A stretch of 50,670 nucleotides of DNA from Vibrio maritimus (GTDB taxonomy: Bacteria; Pseudomonadota; Gammaproteobacteria; Enterobacterales; Vibrionaceae). The stretch covers positions 1 to 50,670 of the forward strand of contig JYJJ01000078.1 of the NCBI GenBank assembly GCA_003263775.1, in the 5' to 3' direction. Under the pieces are notes generated by a model. It worked only from the letters and a program-made list of their open reading frames with translations. It was not told the DNA's origin and did not search any database. Made by a program: the position numbers and the translations under genes. Positions 36,326 to 45,665 of the stretch are shown piece after piece; positions within the stretch are counted from its first letter, which is position 1; each line of letters begins with the position of its first letter.

Positions 36326-38820
36326 ATGGAACATATCGTTGTAGTCGGTAATGGCATGGTTGGGCATCATTTCATTGCTCATCTCATTAGCCTGCAAGGA
36401 CATTTAAATTATCGAATTACGGTGATTGGCGAGGAGCGTTATGCTGCCTATGACCGTGTTCAGCTTTCATCGCTGTTTTCTGGTAACTCGCACGACTCTC
36501 TGATGCTAGGGGACGAAGAGTGGTACAAAAAATATGGCGTTGAGCTAGTACTAGGAAGTCGGGTCACCGGCGTTGATAAACAAAGCAAACGTATCACTCT
36601 TGATGACGAGGACATTCTTGGCTACGACCACTTGGTACTGGCGACGGGCTCTTATCCGTTTGTGCCGCCGATTGAAGGCAAAGATCGCGACAATGTATTC
36701 GTATACCGAACCTTGGATGATCTTTCTGCGATTCGTAAAGCATGCGAGGGGGCGAAAACGGGCGCGGTCATCGGTGGCGGTTTGCTGGGTCTTGAAGCAG
36801 CCAATGCTTGAAGCTTCTTGGGCTTGAAACTCACGTAGTAGAGTTTGCACCAAGATTAATGCCAGTGCAGCTTGATGATGGTGCTGGCGGTCTGTTGAAG
36901 AACAAAATTGAAGACCTAGGGCTAACGGTTCATACCTCAACCGGTACCGATAAAATCTGTGATGGTGAAACCGCTTATCATCGTATGGTGTTTAAAGATG
37001 CTGAACCATTGGATGTAGACGTAGTGGTATTTTCTGCCGGTATTCGTCCCCAAGATGCACTCGCAAGAGAGGCGGGTTTAGACATTGGTGAGCGTGGCGG
37101 CATCGTGATTAACGATCATTGCCAAACCAGTGATGAAGCTATTTATGCAATCGGTGAATGTGCCCTTTGGCAAAATCGTATCTTTGGCTTGGTGGCACCC
37201 GGTTATGCCATGGCGCGCGCAGTCGCAGACCAGCTTATGGGTAAAACGGCGACGTTTGAAGGTGCCGACATGAGCACCAAACTCAAGCTACTAGGGGTCG
37301 ATGTCGCTTCCATCGGTGATGCGCAAATGCAAACACCTGGGGCAAAAGAGATGGTGCTGCAAGATAGTGCGCAAGGCACTTATAAAAAGCTTATCGTCGA
37401 TGAGAGCAGTAGCCGCTTGCTAGGCGCAATCCTGGTTGGAGACACCACCGATTACGATTTGCTCTTGCAAGCGTATCTCAATGAGAAAACCTTACCCGAG
37501 CATCCAGCGGGGCTGCTGTTTGATACCAGTTCATTATCTGGCGGCGCAAGTGCCTCAACCATGATCTGTTCTTGTCACAATGTAACCCGCGGGGATTTGG
37601 TCGAAGCCATTCATGCAGGCGCCCATGATCTTGCGACATTAAAAGATGAAACTAAGGCTGGAACCGGCTGTGGTGGCTGCGCCAACATGGTGAAAAGCGT
37701 TCTTGATGAAGAGCTGGTGGCGATGGGGCAAGAGGTTAATAACCATCTTTGTGAACACTTCGAATTCTCAAGACAGGAGTTGTTTCACATCTGCCAAGTG
37801 GATTCCATTAAGAGCTTTGATGAACTGATAGAAAAGCACGGTAAGGGTAAAGGCTGTGACATTTGTAAGCCTACAGCGGCTTCTGTGTTTGCCTCTTTGT
37901 GGAATGAACATGTTCTAGAAGGCTCACATCGTGGATTACAAGACTCGAATGATTTGTTTCTTGCGAACTTACAAAAAGATGGCTCTTATTCAGTCGTGCC
38001 ACGTGTCCCAGGTGGGGAAATTACTCCTGAAAAACTGATTGTACTGGGTGAAGTAGCGAAGAAATTTGATCTCTACACCAAGATTACCGGTGGTCAGCGA
38101 GTGGACTTGTTTGGTGCTCAGGTGGAACAACTTCCAGAAATTTGGGACACGTTGATCTCCGCAGGCTTTGAAACCGGCCACGCCTACGGTAAGTCGCTGC
38201 GCACAGTGAAATCATGTGTGGGCTCGACGTGGTGTCGTTATGGCGTCGACGATTCAGTAGGTCTCGCTATCGATCTTGAAAATCGCTACAAGGGTCTTCG
38301 AGCTCCCCATAAGATCAAGTTTGCGGTGTCAGGTTGTACACGTGAATGTGCCGAGGCGCAAAGTAAAGATATTGGTGTGATTGCCACCGAAAATGGTTGG
38401 AACTTATATGTATGTGGCAATGGTGGGATGCGTCCACGTCATGCAGATTTACTCGCGTCTGATCTAACCACAGAAGAGTTGGTCACTTTGATCGACAGAG
38501 TGTTGATGTTCTACGTTAAGACGGGCGAACGTCTGCAGCGTACGTCGGTTTGGATGGAAAGCTTAGAGGGTGGGCTAGATTACCTGAAACAAGTGGTGAT
38601 TGAGGACTCTTTAGGCATCAACACGCAGCTTGAAACCCAAATGCAGCACATTGTTGATACCTACCAGTGTGAATGGAAAACCGCCGTCGAGTCAGAAGAG
38701 AAACGTGCTACGTTTATGCCTTTTATTAACAGTGACCAGCAAAGTAAAGATCTTGGCTACCAGCGCGTTCGGGGTCAAAGGATCCCAGTGACTATCGTTG
38801 ACCCACAACTGGAGGAATAA
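36326..38820 (+). CDS. nirB: NAD(P)H nitrite reductase large subunit NirB (frameshifted)
   Basis: NirB reduces nitrite to ammonium with siroheme and [4Fe-4S] centres. The N-terminal FAD/NADH domains start VVVGNGMVGHHF and include GAVIGGGLLGLEAA. BFD-like [2Fe-2S] motifs (CSCHNVTRGDL and GCGGC) follow. The siroheme/4Fe-4S region contains SCVGSTWCRYG and SGCTRECAEAQ. The frame breaks near 36808, where TTT reads as TT; restoring it gives ALKLLGLETHVVEF. The total is about 831 residues. It follows the transporter genes by 11 bases and precedes nirD by 2. Confidence 0.95.
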
Positions 38821-38822
38821 TC

Positions 38823-39149
38823 ATGTGGAATAAGATTTGTGACGTGGCTGATTTGACCCCTTATCAAGGTCGAGGCGCATTGGTTGGCGATGCGCAACTT
38901 GCACTGTTTTACTTGCCAGAGACAGAGCAAGGTGTGTTTGCAATTGACAACTGGGATCCGATTGGCGAAGCCTTTGTGCTAAGTCGCGGGATTGTTGGTG
39001 ATATCGGCGGACGAGATTGTGTGGCGTCGCCACTGTACAAACAGCATTTCGATCTCATATCTGGTGAATGCATTGAGGAGCCAAAAGTCAGCGTAAAAAC
39101 TTGGCAGGTGGAAGTGCGTGGTGAGGAAGTGTGGGTGATGTCAGCGTAA
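38823..39149 (+). CDS. nirD: Nitrite reductase small subunit NirD
   Basis: NirD is a Rieske-fold protein that partners NirB. The 108-residue sequence has the typical DNWDPIGEAFVLSRGIVGD and SPLYKQHFDLISGECIEE blocks, and lacks a complete Cys/His Rieske cluster set, as usual for NirD. It starts 2 bases after the nirB stop, so the two are coupled. The frame is intact. Confidence 0.95.
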   Translation: MWNKICDVADLTPYQGRGALVGDAQLALFYLPETEQGVFAIDNWDPIGEAFVLSRGIVGDIGGRDCVASPLYKQHFDLISGECIEEPKVSVKTWQVEVRGEEVWVMSA

Positions 39150-39178
39150 GCGATGTCCCAACAAAGATGGGGGTGAGG

Positions 39179-39436
39179 TTATTTCACCCTCATTAGCTGA
39201 TGAGTGGTTTCTCCGAGTTCAACAACGAGTACTTGTGAACGCTTCATTGCTTCGACTTTGCCCAGCATAGTTTCAGAGTAGCCGCGGTTTCTCATCCAAG
39301 ACAACGGGCTTGAAAACTGATCTTCATTGATCACAAAAGATTGGTCTTTAAGAAATGACTCTGAGATGTGAACAACCCAGATGCGCGAGCGAAATTCAAC
39401 AGCATCGGATAAGGATTGGAGCAGCTTTTTAAACAT
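39179..39436 (-). CDS. Small conserved-looking hypothetical protein
   Basis: An 85-residue protein with no signal peptide or membrane helix. It contains SRIWVVHISESFLKDQSFV and SWMRNRGYSETMLGKVEAM, which suggest a compact alpha/beta domain. I do not recognise a family. It points toward nirD and is divergent from the CBS-domain gene. A hairpin with GGGTGA/TCACCC arms overlaps its 3' end. No strong Shine-Dalgarno is visible. Codon use resembles its neighbours, so I think it is real. Confidence 0.5.
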   Translation of the reverse strand: MFKKLLQSLSDAVEFRSRIWVVHISESFLKDQSFVINEDQFSSPLSWMRNRGYSETMLGKVEAMKRSQVLVVELGETTHQLMRVK

Positions 39437-39484
39437 AATGAAGCCAGTAACGGAAAATCTAATTCACGGGATTGTTACAAAATT

Positions 39485-39597
39485 CTTATCGATAAGATAG
39501 GCAAAATTGAAAAAACCGTCTTACGCTTAGAAATATCAATGCAGTGGAATCAAGGAGTTTCCGCTGTGATAGGGATTCACTATCGATAGTATCGATA
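39485..39597. promoter_or_regulatory. Three ATCGAT-centred palindromes in a divergent intergenic region
   Basis: CTTATCGATAAG (39485-39496), CTATCGATAG (39580-39589) and TATCGATA (39590-39597) are perfect palindromes sharing the core TATCGATA. The last two abut. The region lies between two divergent genes and is a candidate operator array for an unknown regulator. Confidence 0.5.
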
Positions 39598-39675
39598 AGT
39601 CCCATTTCTACCTTGTGACGGATTGCACCAAAATGAACGTACAAGGTTTGGATATCGGGAAGTAAGGAGAGTGCT

Positions 39676-40092
39676 ATGGAGTCGCTAAAAGTAAAAGATT
39701 ATATGACGCAAAGAACGGTCACGTTCACGGAAGACATGTCGCTCAGTGCAGCACTCGACAAAGTGATGCAATCGACCCACTTAGGCGGGCCTGTTATTGA
39801 TGATAAAGAGCAGGTGATTGGGTTTATCTCTGAACAAGACTTGCTCGAGAAGTTGGTAAAAGTGAGTTATCACTGTCAGGACACGCATACGGTAGGGGAT
39901 TGTATGTACCGTGAGGTATTGTCTGTCGCACCGGATACCTCCATTATCGAACTGGCTGATATGATGAAAGTGGGTAAGCCAAAAATGTACCCTGTAATCG
40001 ACAATGGCCGTTTGGTCGGTGTGATTACCCGTCGTGATGTGCTGCGTGCTATTGGTAAAACTATTGAAGCATGCTTCAAACATCCAGTATAA
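39676..40092 (+). CDS. CBS-domain pair protein
   Basis: A 138-residue protein made of two CBS domains: residues about 5-60 (VKDYMTQRTVTFTEDMSLSAAL ... VIGFISEQDLL) and 70-128 (VGDCMYREVLSVAPDTSIIELAD ... LVGVITRRDVLRAI). Such pairs bind adenine nucleotides or SAM and act as regulatory sensors. Nothing fused to it shows the target. AAGGAGAG precedes the ATG. It may be read with the following MATE gene (75-base gap). Confidence 0.9.
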   Translation: MESLKVKDYMTQRTVTFTEDMSLSAALDKVMQSTHLGGPVIDDKEQVIGFISEQDLLEKLVKVSYHCQDTHTVGDCMYREVLSVAPDTSIIELADMMKVGKPKMYPVIDNGRLVGVITRRDVLRAIGKTIEACFKHPV

Positions 40093-40167
40093 ACTAGGTA
40101 TTACTCGAAATGGGCGCTGCGGCGCCTTTGTTGTTTGTAGAGCGTTTGTAGACAGAAAGGGAATTCA

Positions 40168-41627
40168 ATGGCTGAACAGTCTGCCAAGTTTGTTGAAGGA
40201 TCAACGATGCGCCACATTTTGGTGATGTCCGGTACATCGACAGTGGGCATCATGGCGATTTTCGTGGTCGACTTACTCGACATGCTGTTTATCAGTATGC
40301 TCGGACAGGCAGAGCTCGCCGCAGCGGTAGGCTTTGCAGGCACCCTCACTTTCTTTGCTACGTCTGTCAGTATCGGTACATCCATTGCCATGGGCGCCTT
40401 GATGTCCAAAGCCATCGGTGCGAAGAACATCAGCTACGCGCGAGAGATCGGCAGTAGTGTTTTGGTGATCTCCTTCGTCATAAGTGCTTTGGTGACCGCG
40501 CTGATGTGCGCGTACATACCCGAGCTACTTACTGCCATCGGGGCGGAAGGTCGTGCACATGAGCGTGCTGAAGCCTATTTATGGATTTTGCTGCCTAGTA
40601 CGCCACTCATTGCGCTTGGGATGGCGAGTGGTGCCGGGCTTCGTGCTGCAGGAGATGCCAAGCGTTCAATGTGGGCAACGCTCGCGGGGGCATTGTTAAT
40701 GCCATTCTCGACCCGTTATTTATCTTTGGCTTTAATTGGAATGTAGAAGGCGCCGCCGCGGCTTCTGTCGTTGCTCGATTCGCCGTATTCTATTTCTCAT
40801 TTGCACCGCTCATCAAAGTACATCAACTGCTTTCTAGACCAACATTTGATTCCGTGAAACGCGATACCAAGGTCATGCTTGCTATTGCGCTACCTGCGAT
40901 TGTCACTAACACGGCGACGCCAATTGGTAATGCTATTGTTACCACGCTATCGCTCAATATGGTGAAGATTATGTGGCTGGTTTTGCGGTTATTGGCCGTA
41001 TTATTCCCGTGTGTTTTGCGTTTATTTTTGCGTTGTCGGGGCGGTGGGTCCCATTGTCGGGCAAAACTTTGGTGCTGCAAGGATTGATAGGTTGAAGAGA
41101 CATTAAAGAACTCGTTAATCGTCACTACGTTCTACACGCTGGTGGTTTGCTTGTTGCTCTACCTAGTTCAAGATCCTTTAATAGCGGTATTTTCATTGAC
41201 TGGCGATGCGGCTCATATTGTTGCGGCGTTCGCTACCTATGTGGCGATCACCTTCGTGTTTAATGGCGTGCTGTTTGTTGCCAATACATCATTTAACAAC
41301 CTAGGCAAACCGCTGTACTCCACTGCGCTCAATTTGGGAAAAGCGACCGCCGGTACCTTGCCATTTGTCTACTTTGGCTCACTGTGGTTTGGCGCTTTGG
41401 GGGTTCTGTATGGTCAAGCCGTAGGCAACATTGTTTTTGGTGTTCTTGGTTATATTGTGCTGCGTTTTCATATTGCAGAGCTTCATAAAACGGGAGCGTG
41501 CTCGCAAACCAAAGATCCAAGTATTGTTAGCGTCAACTCACAGCCTTTCTGCTCCCATGACCCTGTGATGATCGAAGAAGTATCGAAGATCGACAAGCAA
41601 CTCGAATCACCAACACTTTCTGGTTAA
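40168..41627 (+). CDS. MATE family efflux transporter (frameshifted four times)
   Basis: A multidrug and toxin extrusion protein of about 487 residues and 12 membrane helices. The start MAEQSAKFVEGSTMRHILVMSGTS is followed by the MATE-typical AAAVGFAGTLTFF. The frame breaks near 40690, 40962, 41041 and 41097; at each a G in a short G run is missing. Repair restores LAGGIVNAILDPLFIFGFNWN, GEDYVAGFAVIGRIIPVCFAFIFAL, SGAVGPIVGQNFGAARI and LKETLKNSLIV. Substrate is unknown. Four breaks in one gene could also mean a decayed gene, but the clean repair argues against that. Confidence 0.88.
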
Positions 41628-41634
41628 TTTATTC

Positions 41635-41666
41635 TTGACCTTGGAGCTAGCTCCAAGGTTTACACT
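41635..41666 (+). promoter_or_regulatory. MerR-type (ZntR-like) operator/promoter of zntA
   Basis: TTGACC (41635-41640) and TACACT (41661-41666) are separated by an overlong 20-base spacer. The spacer carries a perfect 22-base palindrome (41638-41659) with half-sites ACCTTGGAGCT and AGCTCCAAGGT. This is the layout of promoters untwisted by metal-sensing MerR-family activators such as ZntR and CueR. Confidence 0.85.
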
Positions 41667-41696
41667 TGGGGTTAAGGATATGAAAAGGAGAGTCCC

Positions 41697-44030
41697 ATGT
41701 GTAACAAACATAAAGCGTGCAGTACGCAAAAAATCAATGCTATTCGTCCGGTAAGTGACGCTTGTGATGCACCAACAATCACTCAAGTTTCCACTATCAC
41801 TTCAGCTCCGGCTGAAGGCTGCCAATCCGGTGATAGTTGCTGCGGCTCTGAACCTGAAGAGCCCGCTGCCTCCAGTAGTCAACCACAACCCTCAACCGAA
41901 TCTGCAGGACTGTTAAAGTCTTGGAAAGTCGCCGGCATGGATTGCCCCGCCTGTGCGCGAAAAGTAGAAACCGCAACCAGTCGAATTCAAGGTGTTGTTA
42001 ATTCAAAAGTGATGTTTGCTACCGAAAAATTGGTGGTGAGAGTCGATGATGCCGCGCTATTTTCACAAGTCGAAGCCGCTGTTGCCGACGCCGGATTTAC
42101 TCTCAATGCATTAGATGGCAGTACGGTCAGTAACAATGGTGACGTTGCGCTGACAGGCTGGAAAAAGACCTTTAAAGACAACGCTCATATCCTAGCGATA
42201 TCCACAGGTATGGTTATCGCCGCTGCCTTTAAAGGCGCTTATCCTGTTATCAGTGAGTGGCTATTTACTCTGACTTGTATCCTCGGCTTAATGCCGATTG
42301 GTGCCAAAGCCATCAAGCTGGCTAAATCTGGTACGCCTTTTGCCATTGAAACTTTAATGAGTGTGGCGGCGATTGGTGCGCTTTATCTCGGTGAAACTGT
42401 AGAAGCCGCAATGGTGCTATTGCTGTTTTTGATTGGTGAGCGTCTTGAAGCGTTCGCTGCTTCACGAGCAAGAAGTGGTGTTCAAGCGCTAATGTCGTTA
42501 GTACCAGAAGAAGCCACGGTCATTGTTGACAACACCCGTCAAAAGAAAAGTGCCGCTTTGCTTGAGCCTGGCGATATTATCGAAGTCGCTCCAGGCGATA
42601 GAATGCCTGCTGATGGTGAACTCCTAAGTGCCAATGCCAGTTTTGATGAGAGCGCACTTACTGGTGAATCTGTTCCTGTTGAGCGCATGGTGGGTGACAC
42701 GGTCATGGCTGGCGCAGTGCTGGCTGATAAAGTCGTGCGCCTAAAAGTAACCTCAAAACAAGGTGAGAATGCGATTGATCGTATCTTGCACCTTATTGAA
42801 GAAGCCGAGTCACGCCGAGCGCCGATTGAGCGTTTTCTCGATAAATTTAGCCGCTGGTATACCCCGCTTATGATGCTGGTGTCTTTGTTGGTTATCGTTA
42901 CGCCGCCACTTCTGTTTGCTCAGCCTTGGGAAACATGGATTTATCGAGGCCTTGCACTGCTATTGATTGCTTGTCCTTGTGCTCTCGTTATTTCAACACC
43001 AGCAGCAATTACTTCTGGATTGGCTGCGGCGACAAGACGTGGTGCACTCATTAAAGGTGGGGCGGCGCTTGAGCAGCTTGGCAATATTGAATCCGTGGCG
43101 TTTGATAAAACGGGTACCCTAACGTTAGGTAAACCGCAAGTGACGGATGTGATAGTGAATGGTGCATTGTCTGAAGACGAGCTACTTTCAGCCGCAGCGT
43201 CGATTGAGCAGGGTTCTAACCATCCACTCGCGACTTCGTTAGTGCGTTATGTAGAAAGCAAAGGTATAGCAATTTCGCCTGCTTCAGAGCAAAAAGCGCT
43301 AGTTGGTGTGGGCGTTGAAGGCATGCTGGAAGGTGTGAAGTGGACTCTTTCTGCCCCTTCTAAGCTTGAAGTATCGATTTCGAGCAAGGCTCAAGAGCAA
43401 ATTTCAGCACTTGAGGATCAAGGTAAAACTGTCGTGGTCGCACTTTGCAACACCGAGCAGGGGATGACGCTGCAGGGTCTGATTGCGTGGCAAGATGAAA
43501 TCAGGCCAGATACCGCAGAGGCAGTGGCAAAACTGTCCAAACTTGGTATCCGAACCATCATGCTGACCGGTGACAACGAACGCAGCGCCGCATCCATCGC
43601 TTCTCCTCTTGGGATGGACTATAAAGCGCGACTGTTACCTGCGGATAAAGTGAGTTATGTGAATGAACTGGCAAGCCAACATCGTGTGGCGATGGTAGGG
43701 GACGGTATTAATGACGCGCCAGCAATGAAAGCAGCCAATATTGGGGTTGCGATGGGAGGCGGCACGGATGTCGCGCTTGAAACCGCCGATGCGGCGCTGA
43801 CCCACAACCGCTTAACTGAGCTACCAGCGATGATTGAGCTTTCCCGTGCAACGCTCAATAACATCAAACAGAACGTGGCACTGGCGCTTGGTTTGAAAGG
43901 CGTGTTCCTTGTCACGAGCTTACTGGGTATTACCGGGCTCTGGGTTGCCGTATTGGCCGATAGCGGCGCGACGGCGATTGTGACCTTGAATGCGTTAAGA
44001 TTGCTTCGTCATAAATCCTCGTTGGATTAA
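41697..44030 (+). CDS. zntA: Zinc/cadmium/lead-exporting P1B-type ATPase
   Basis: ZntA exports Zn(II), Cd(II) and Pb(II) from the cytoplasm. The 777-residue protein has a Cys-rich N-terminal stretch (EGCQSGDSCCGSE), then an HMA domain with GMDCPACARK, the membrane metal site CPCALVIS, the phosphorylation motif DKTGTLT, the HP-type motif SNHPLA and the hinge motif GDGINDAPA. RBS AAGGAGAG lies 7 bases before the ATG. The preceding MerR-type operator supports heavy-metal induction. The regulator gene is not in this window. The frame is intact. Confidence 0.94.
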   Translation: MCNKHKACSTQKINAIRPVSDACDAPTITQVSTITSAPAEGCQSGDSCCGSEPEEPAASSSQPQPSTESAGLLKSWKVAGMDCPACARKVETATSRIQGVVNSKVMFATEKLVVRVDDAALFSQVEAAVADAGFTLNALDGSTVSNNGDVALTGWKKTFKDNAHILAISTGMVIAAAFKGAYPVISEWLFTLTCILGLMPIGAKAIKLAKSGTPFAIETLMSVAAIGALYLGETVEAAMVLLLFLIGERLEAFAASRARSGVQALMSLVPEEATVIVDNTRQKKSAALLEPGDIIEVAPGDRMPADGELLSANASFDESALTGESVPVERMVGDTVMAGAVLADKVVRLKVTSKQGENAIDRILHLIEEAESRRAPIERFLDKFSRWYTPLMMLVSLLVIVTPPLLFAQPWETWIYRGLALLLIACPCALVISTPAAITSGLAAATRRGALIKGGAALEQLGNIESVAFDKTGTLTLGKPQVTDVIVNGALSEDELLSAAASIEQGSNHPLATSLVRYVESKGIAISPASEQKALVGVGVEGMLEGVKWTLSAPSKLEVSISSKAQEQISALEDQGKTVVVALCNTEQGMTLQGLIAWQDEIRPDTAEAVAKLSKLGIRTIMLTGDNERSAASIASPLGMDYKARLLPADKVSYVNELASQHRVAMVGDGINDAPAMKAANIGVAMGGGTDVALETADAALTHNRLTELPAMIELSRATLNNIKQNVALALGLKGVFLVTSLLGITGLWVAVLADSGATAIVTLNALRLLRHKSSLD

Positions 44031-44047
44031 TCCCGACTAGAATGATG

Positions 44048-44087
44048 AAAGCCGCTCACGGACATAACGTCTATAAGCGGCTTTTTT
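44048..44087 (+). terminator. Terminator of zntA
   Basis: AAAGCCGCT and AGCGGCTTTTTT arms with a 19-base loop that itself contains GAC/GTC pairing. Confidence 0.85.
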
Positions 44088-44136
44088 GTGAGCTGAAAAA
44101 CTGAATTTGTGCAATATCAGAGCAAAATCGACAACA

Positions 44137-44231
44137 AAATGTGATGCAAACCGATTTAATGTGAAATGTTGTCGTTGTTGCATTAAATAAGTGTGATCTG
44201 TGTACGTTTATTGGTGGCGCTATCTTATAAG
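44137..44231 (+). promoter_or_regulatory. udp control region with CRP half-sites and CytR-like octamers
   Basis: TGTGA half-sites start at 44140, 44160 and 44192. GATGCAAA (44143-44150) and GTTGCATT (44177-44184) resemble inverted CytR octamers between CRP sites, as in E. coli udp. TATAAG (44226-44231) is a plausible -10 for activation from the last CRP site. Confidence 0.5.
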
Positions 44232-44267
44232 CTTAAACCCATACCCAAGAGACAAAAGGAGTCCCCC

Positions 44268-45029
44268 ATGTCCCAAGCTGTTTTCCATCTCGGAGTAAAT
44301 AAAGAAGATCTACAAGGCGCGACAATTGCCATTATTCCAGGTGACCCAGCTCGAGTTCAGAAGATCGCTGAGTTGATGGATGAGCCAGAGTTTTTGGCAA
44401 GCCAACGTGAGTACACTGTGTACCGTGCAAAACTAGACGGCAAACCAGTGGTGGTTTGTTCGACTGGTATCGGTGGTCCATCAACGTCAATCGCGGTAGA
44501 AGAACTAGCGCAACTTGGCGTGCGTACTTTCTTGCGCGTTGGTACCACAGGTGCGATTCAATCACACGTGAATGTGGGCGATATGATTGTGACTACAGGC
44601 TCTGTTCGCCTTGACGGTGCAAGCCTACACTTCGCGCCAATGGAGTTCCCAGCAGTCGCGGACTTTGATGTAGCAACGGCAATGAAAGAAGCTGCGATTG
44701 AAGCAGGTTCAACAGTGCACACTGGCGTGACAGCATCAAGCGATACGTTCTACCCAGGCCAAGAGCGCTACGATACGTTCTCGGGTCGCGTGGTACGTCG
44801 TTTCCAAGGTTCTATGGAAGAGTGGCAACAAATGGGTGTGCTTAACTTTGAAATGGAATCCGCTACGTTACTAACCATGTGCGCTAGTTCAGGTTTACGT
44901 GCAGGCTGTGTTGCGGGCGTTATCATCAACCGTACGCAAAAAGAGACGCCGGATCACGATACGCTGAAACAAGCAGAGACTCGTTCTATTCGCGTTGTTG
45001 TGGAAGCGGCGCGTAAGCTCTTAGCTTAA
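44268..45029 (+). CDS. udp: Uridine phosphorylase
   Basis: Uridine phosphorylase splits uridine with phosphate into uracil and ribose-1-phosphate. The 253-residue protein has the NP-I family motifs IPGDPARVQKIAELMD, VCSTGIGGPSTSIAVEEL, LRVGTTGAIQ and FEMESATLLTMC. I chose ATG 44268 (MSQAVFHLGVNKEDL), preceded by AAAAGGAG; the upstream extension lacks similarity. It is monocistronic with its own terminator. The frame is intact. Confidence 0.96.
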   Translation: MSQAVFHLGVNKEDLQGATIAIIPGDPARVQKIAELMDEPEFLASQREYTVYRAKLDGKPVVVCSTGIGGPSTSIAVEELAQLGVRTFLRVGTTGAIQSHVNVGDMIVTTGSVRLDGASLHFAPMEFPAVADFDVATAMKEAAIEAGSTVHTGVTASSDTFYPGQERYDTFSGRVVRRFQGSMEEWQQMGVLNFEMESATLLTMCASSGLRAGCVAGVIINRTQKETPDHDTLKQAETRSIRVVVEAARKLLA

Positions 45030-45050
45030 CGACAACTAGTAGATTAACTT

Positions 45051-45083
45051 TAAAGCGAAGAGGTGACTCTTCCGCTTTTTTTG
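45051..45083 (+). terminator. Terminator of udp
   Basis: AAAGCGAAGAG (45052-45062), loop GTGA, CTCTTCCGCTTT (45067-45078), then a T run. The left arm lacks one G that would make the stem perfect. Confidence 0.85.
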
Positions 45084-45203
45084 TTTCGGTACAATGGGTT
45101 GTGCTCTAAATGAACCATATCAAACACAATTGGTCCAACTTAAATCTTTGTTCATGAACTAACCTGAACAAAAGCATTCGTTTATCTGAAGAGGGAAGTG
45201 GTA

Positions 45204-45599
45204 ATGCGGAAATTACAATGGGTTGTATTGATATTGGTGGCGCTTTCTTCATTGGTTTGGCTAGGTGTGAAAGATGCAATTGCGCCGGTGATGCGAAGTG
45301 ACGTGGACTCTCCAATTTTTACGGTTGGAGATGGTCATTATCGTGACGCATTAGCTTCGGGGAGTCAGGTACTAAAATTCGGTCGATTGTTTTGGGGAAT
45401 ATACCCGGGCGGCCTCGCCTTTGAGAGTGCGGAAGCTGCAACACAGTATCTACATTTACACAAAGAAGAGTTGGAAACGATATCGTCGGATTGGAGTGTG
45501 TACCGTCTGTCAGGAGAGTATCAACTCGACACGTATGTTAAAGATGATCAACGTTACATCAAGTCGTCAATGCTGGTGCTCGCGGAGTCCAAGATTTAA
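45204..45599 (+). CDS. Hypothetical membrane-anchored protein
   Basis: A 131-residue protein with an N-terminal membrane helix (WVVLILVALSSLVWLGV, about residues 6-22) and no obvious signal-peptidase site, so the rest probably faces the periplasm. The segment FESAEAATQYLHLHKEELETISSDWSVYRLSGEYQLDTYV suggests a small alpha/beta domain. I do not recognise a family. I chose ATG 45204 with GAGGGAA upstream. It lies between two terminators as a single gene. Confidence 0.6.
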   Translation: MRKLQWVVLILVALSSLVWLGVKDAIAPVMRSDVDSPIFTVGDGHYRDALASGSQVLKFGRLFWGIYPGGLAFESAEAATQYLHLHKEELETISSDWSVYRLSGEYQLDTYVKDDQRYIKSSMLVLAESKI

Positions 45600-45612
45600 T
45601 ATCAGTCAAACA

Positions 45613-45643
45613 AAAAGAGCCTCTCAAATGAGAGGCTCTTTCC
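45613..45643. terminator. Bidirectional terminator between convergent genes
   Basis: AAAGAGCCTCTCA (45614-45626) and TGAGAGGCTCTTT (45629-45641) with an A run on the left. Confidence 0.88.
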
Positions 45644-45665
45644 ATCCATCCAGAAGACTTAAGAA

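Noticed and set aside
39437..39675. OxyR-type site suggested by ATAG-N7-CTAT at 39569-39583
   Set aside because: The inner positions do not fit the consensus and the second half-pair is absent; the TATCGATA palindromes explain the pattern better.
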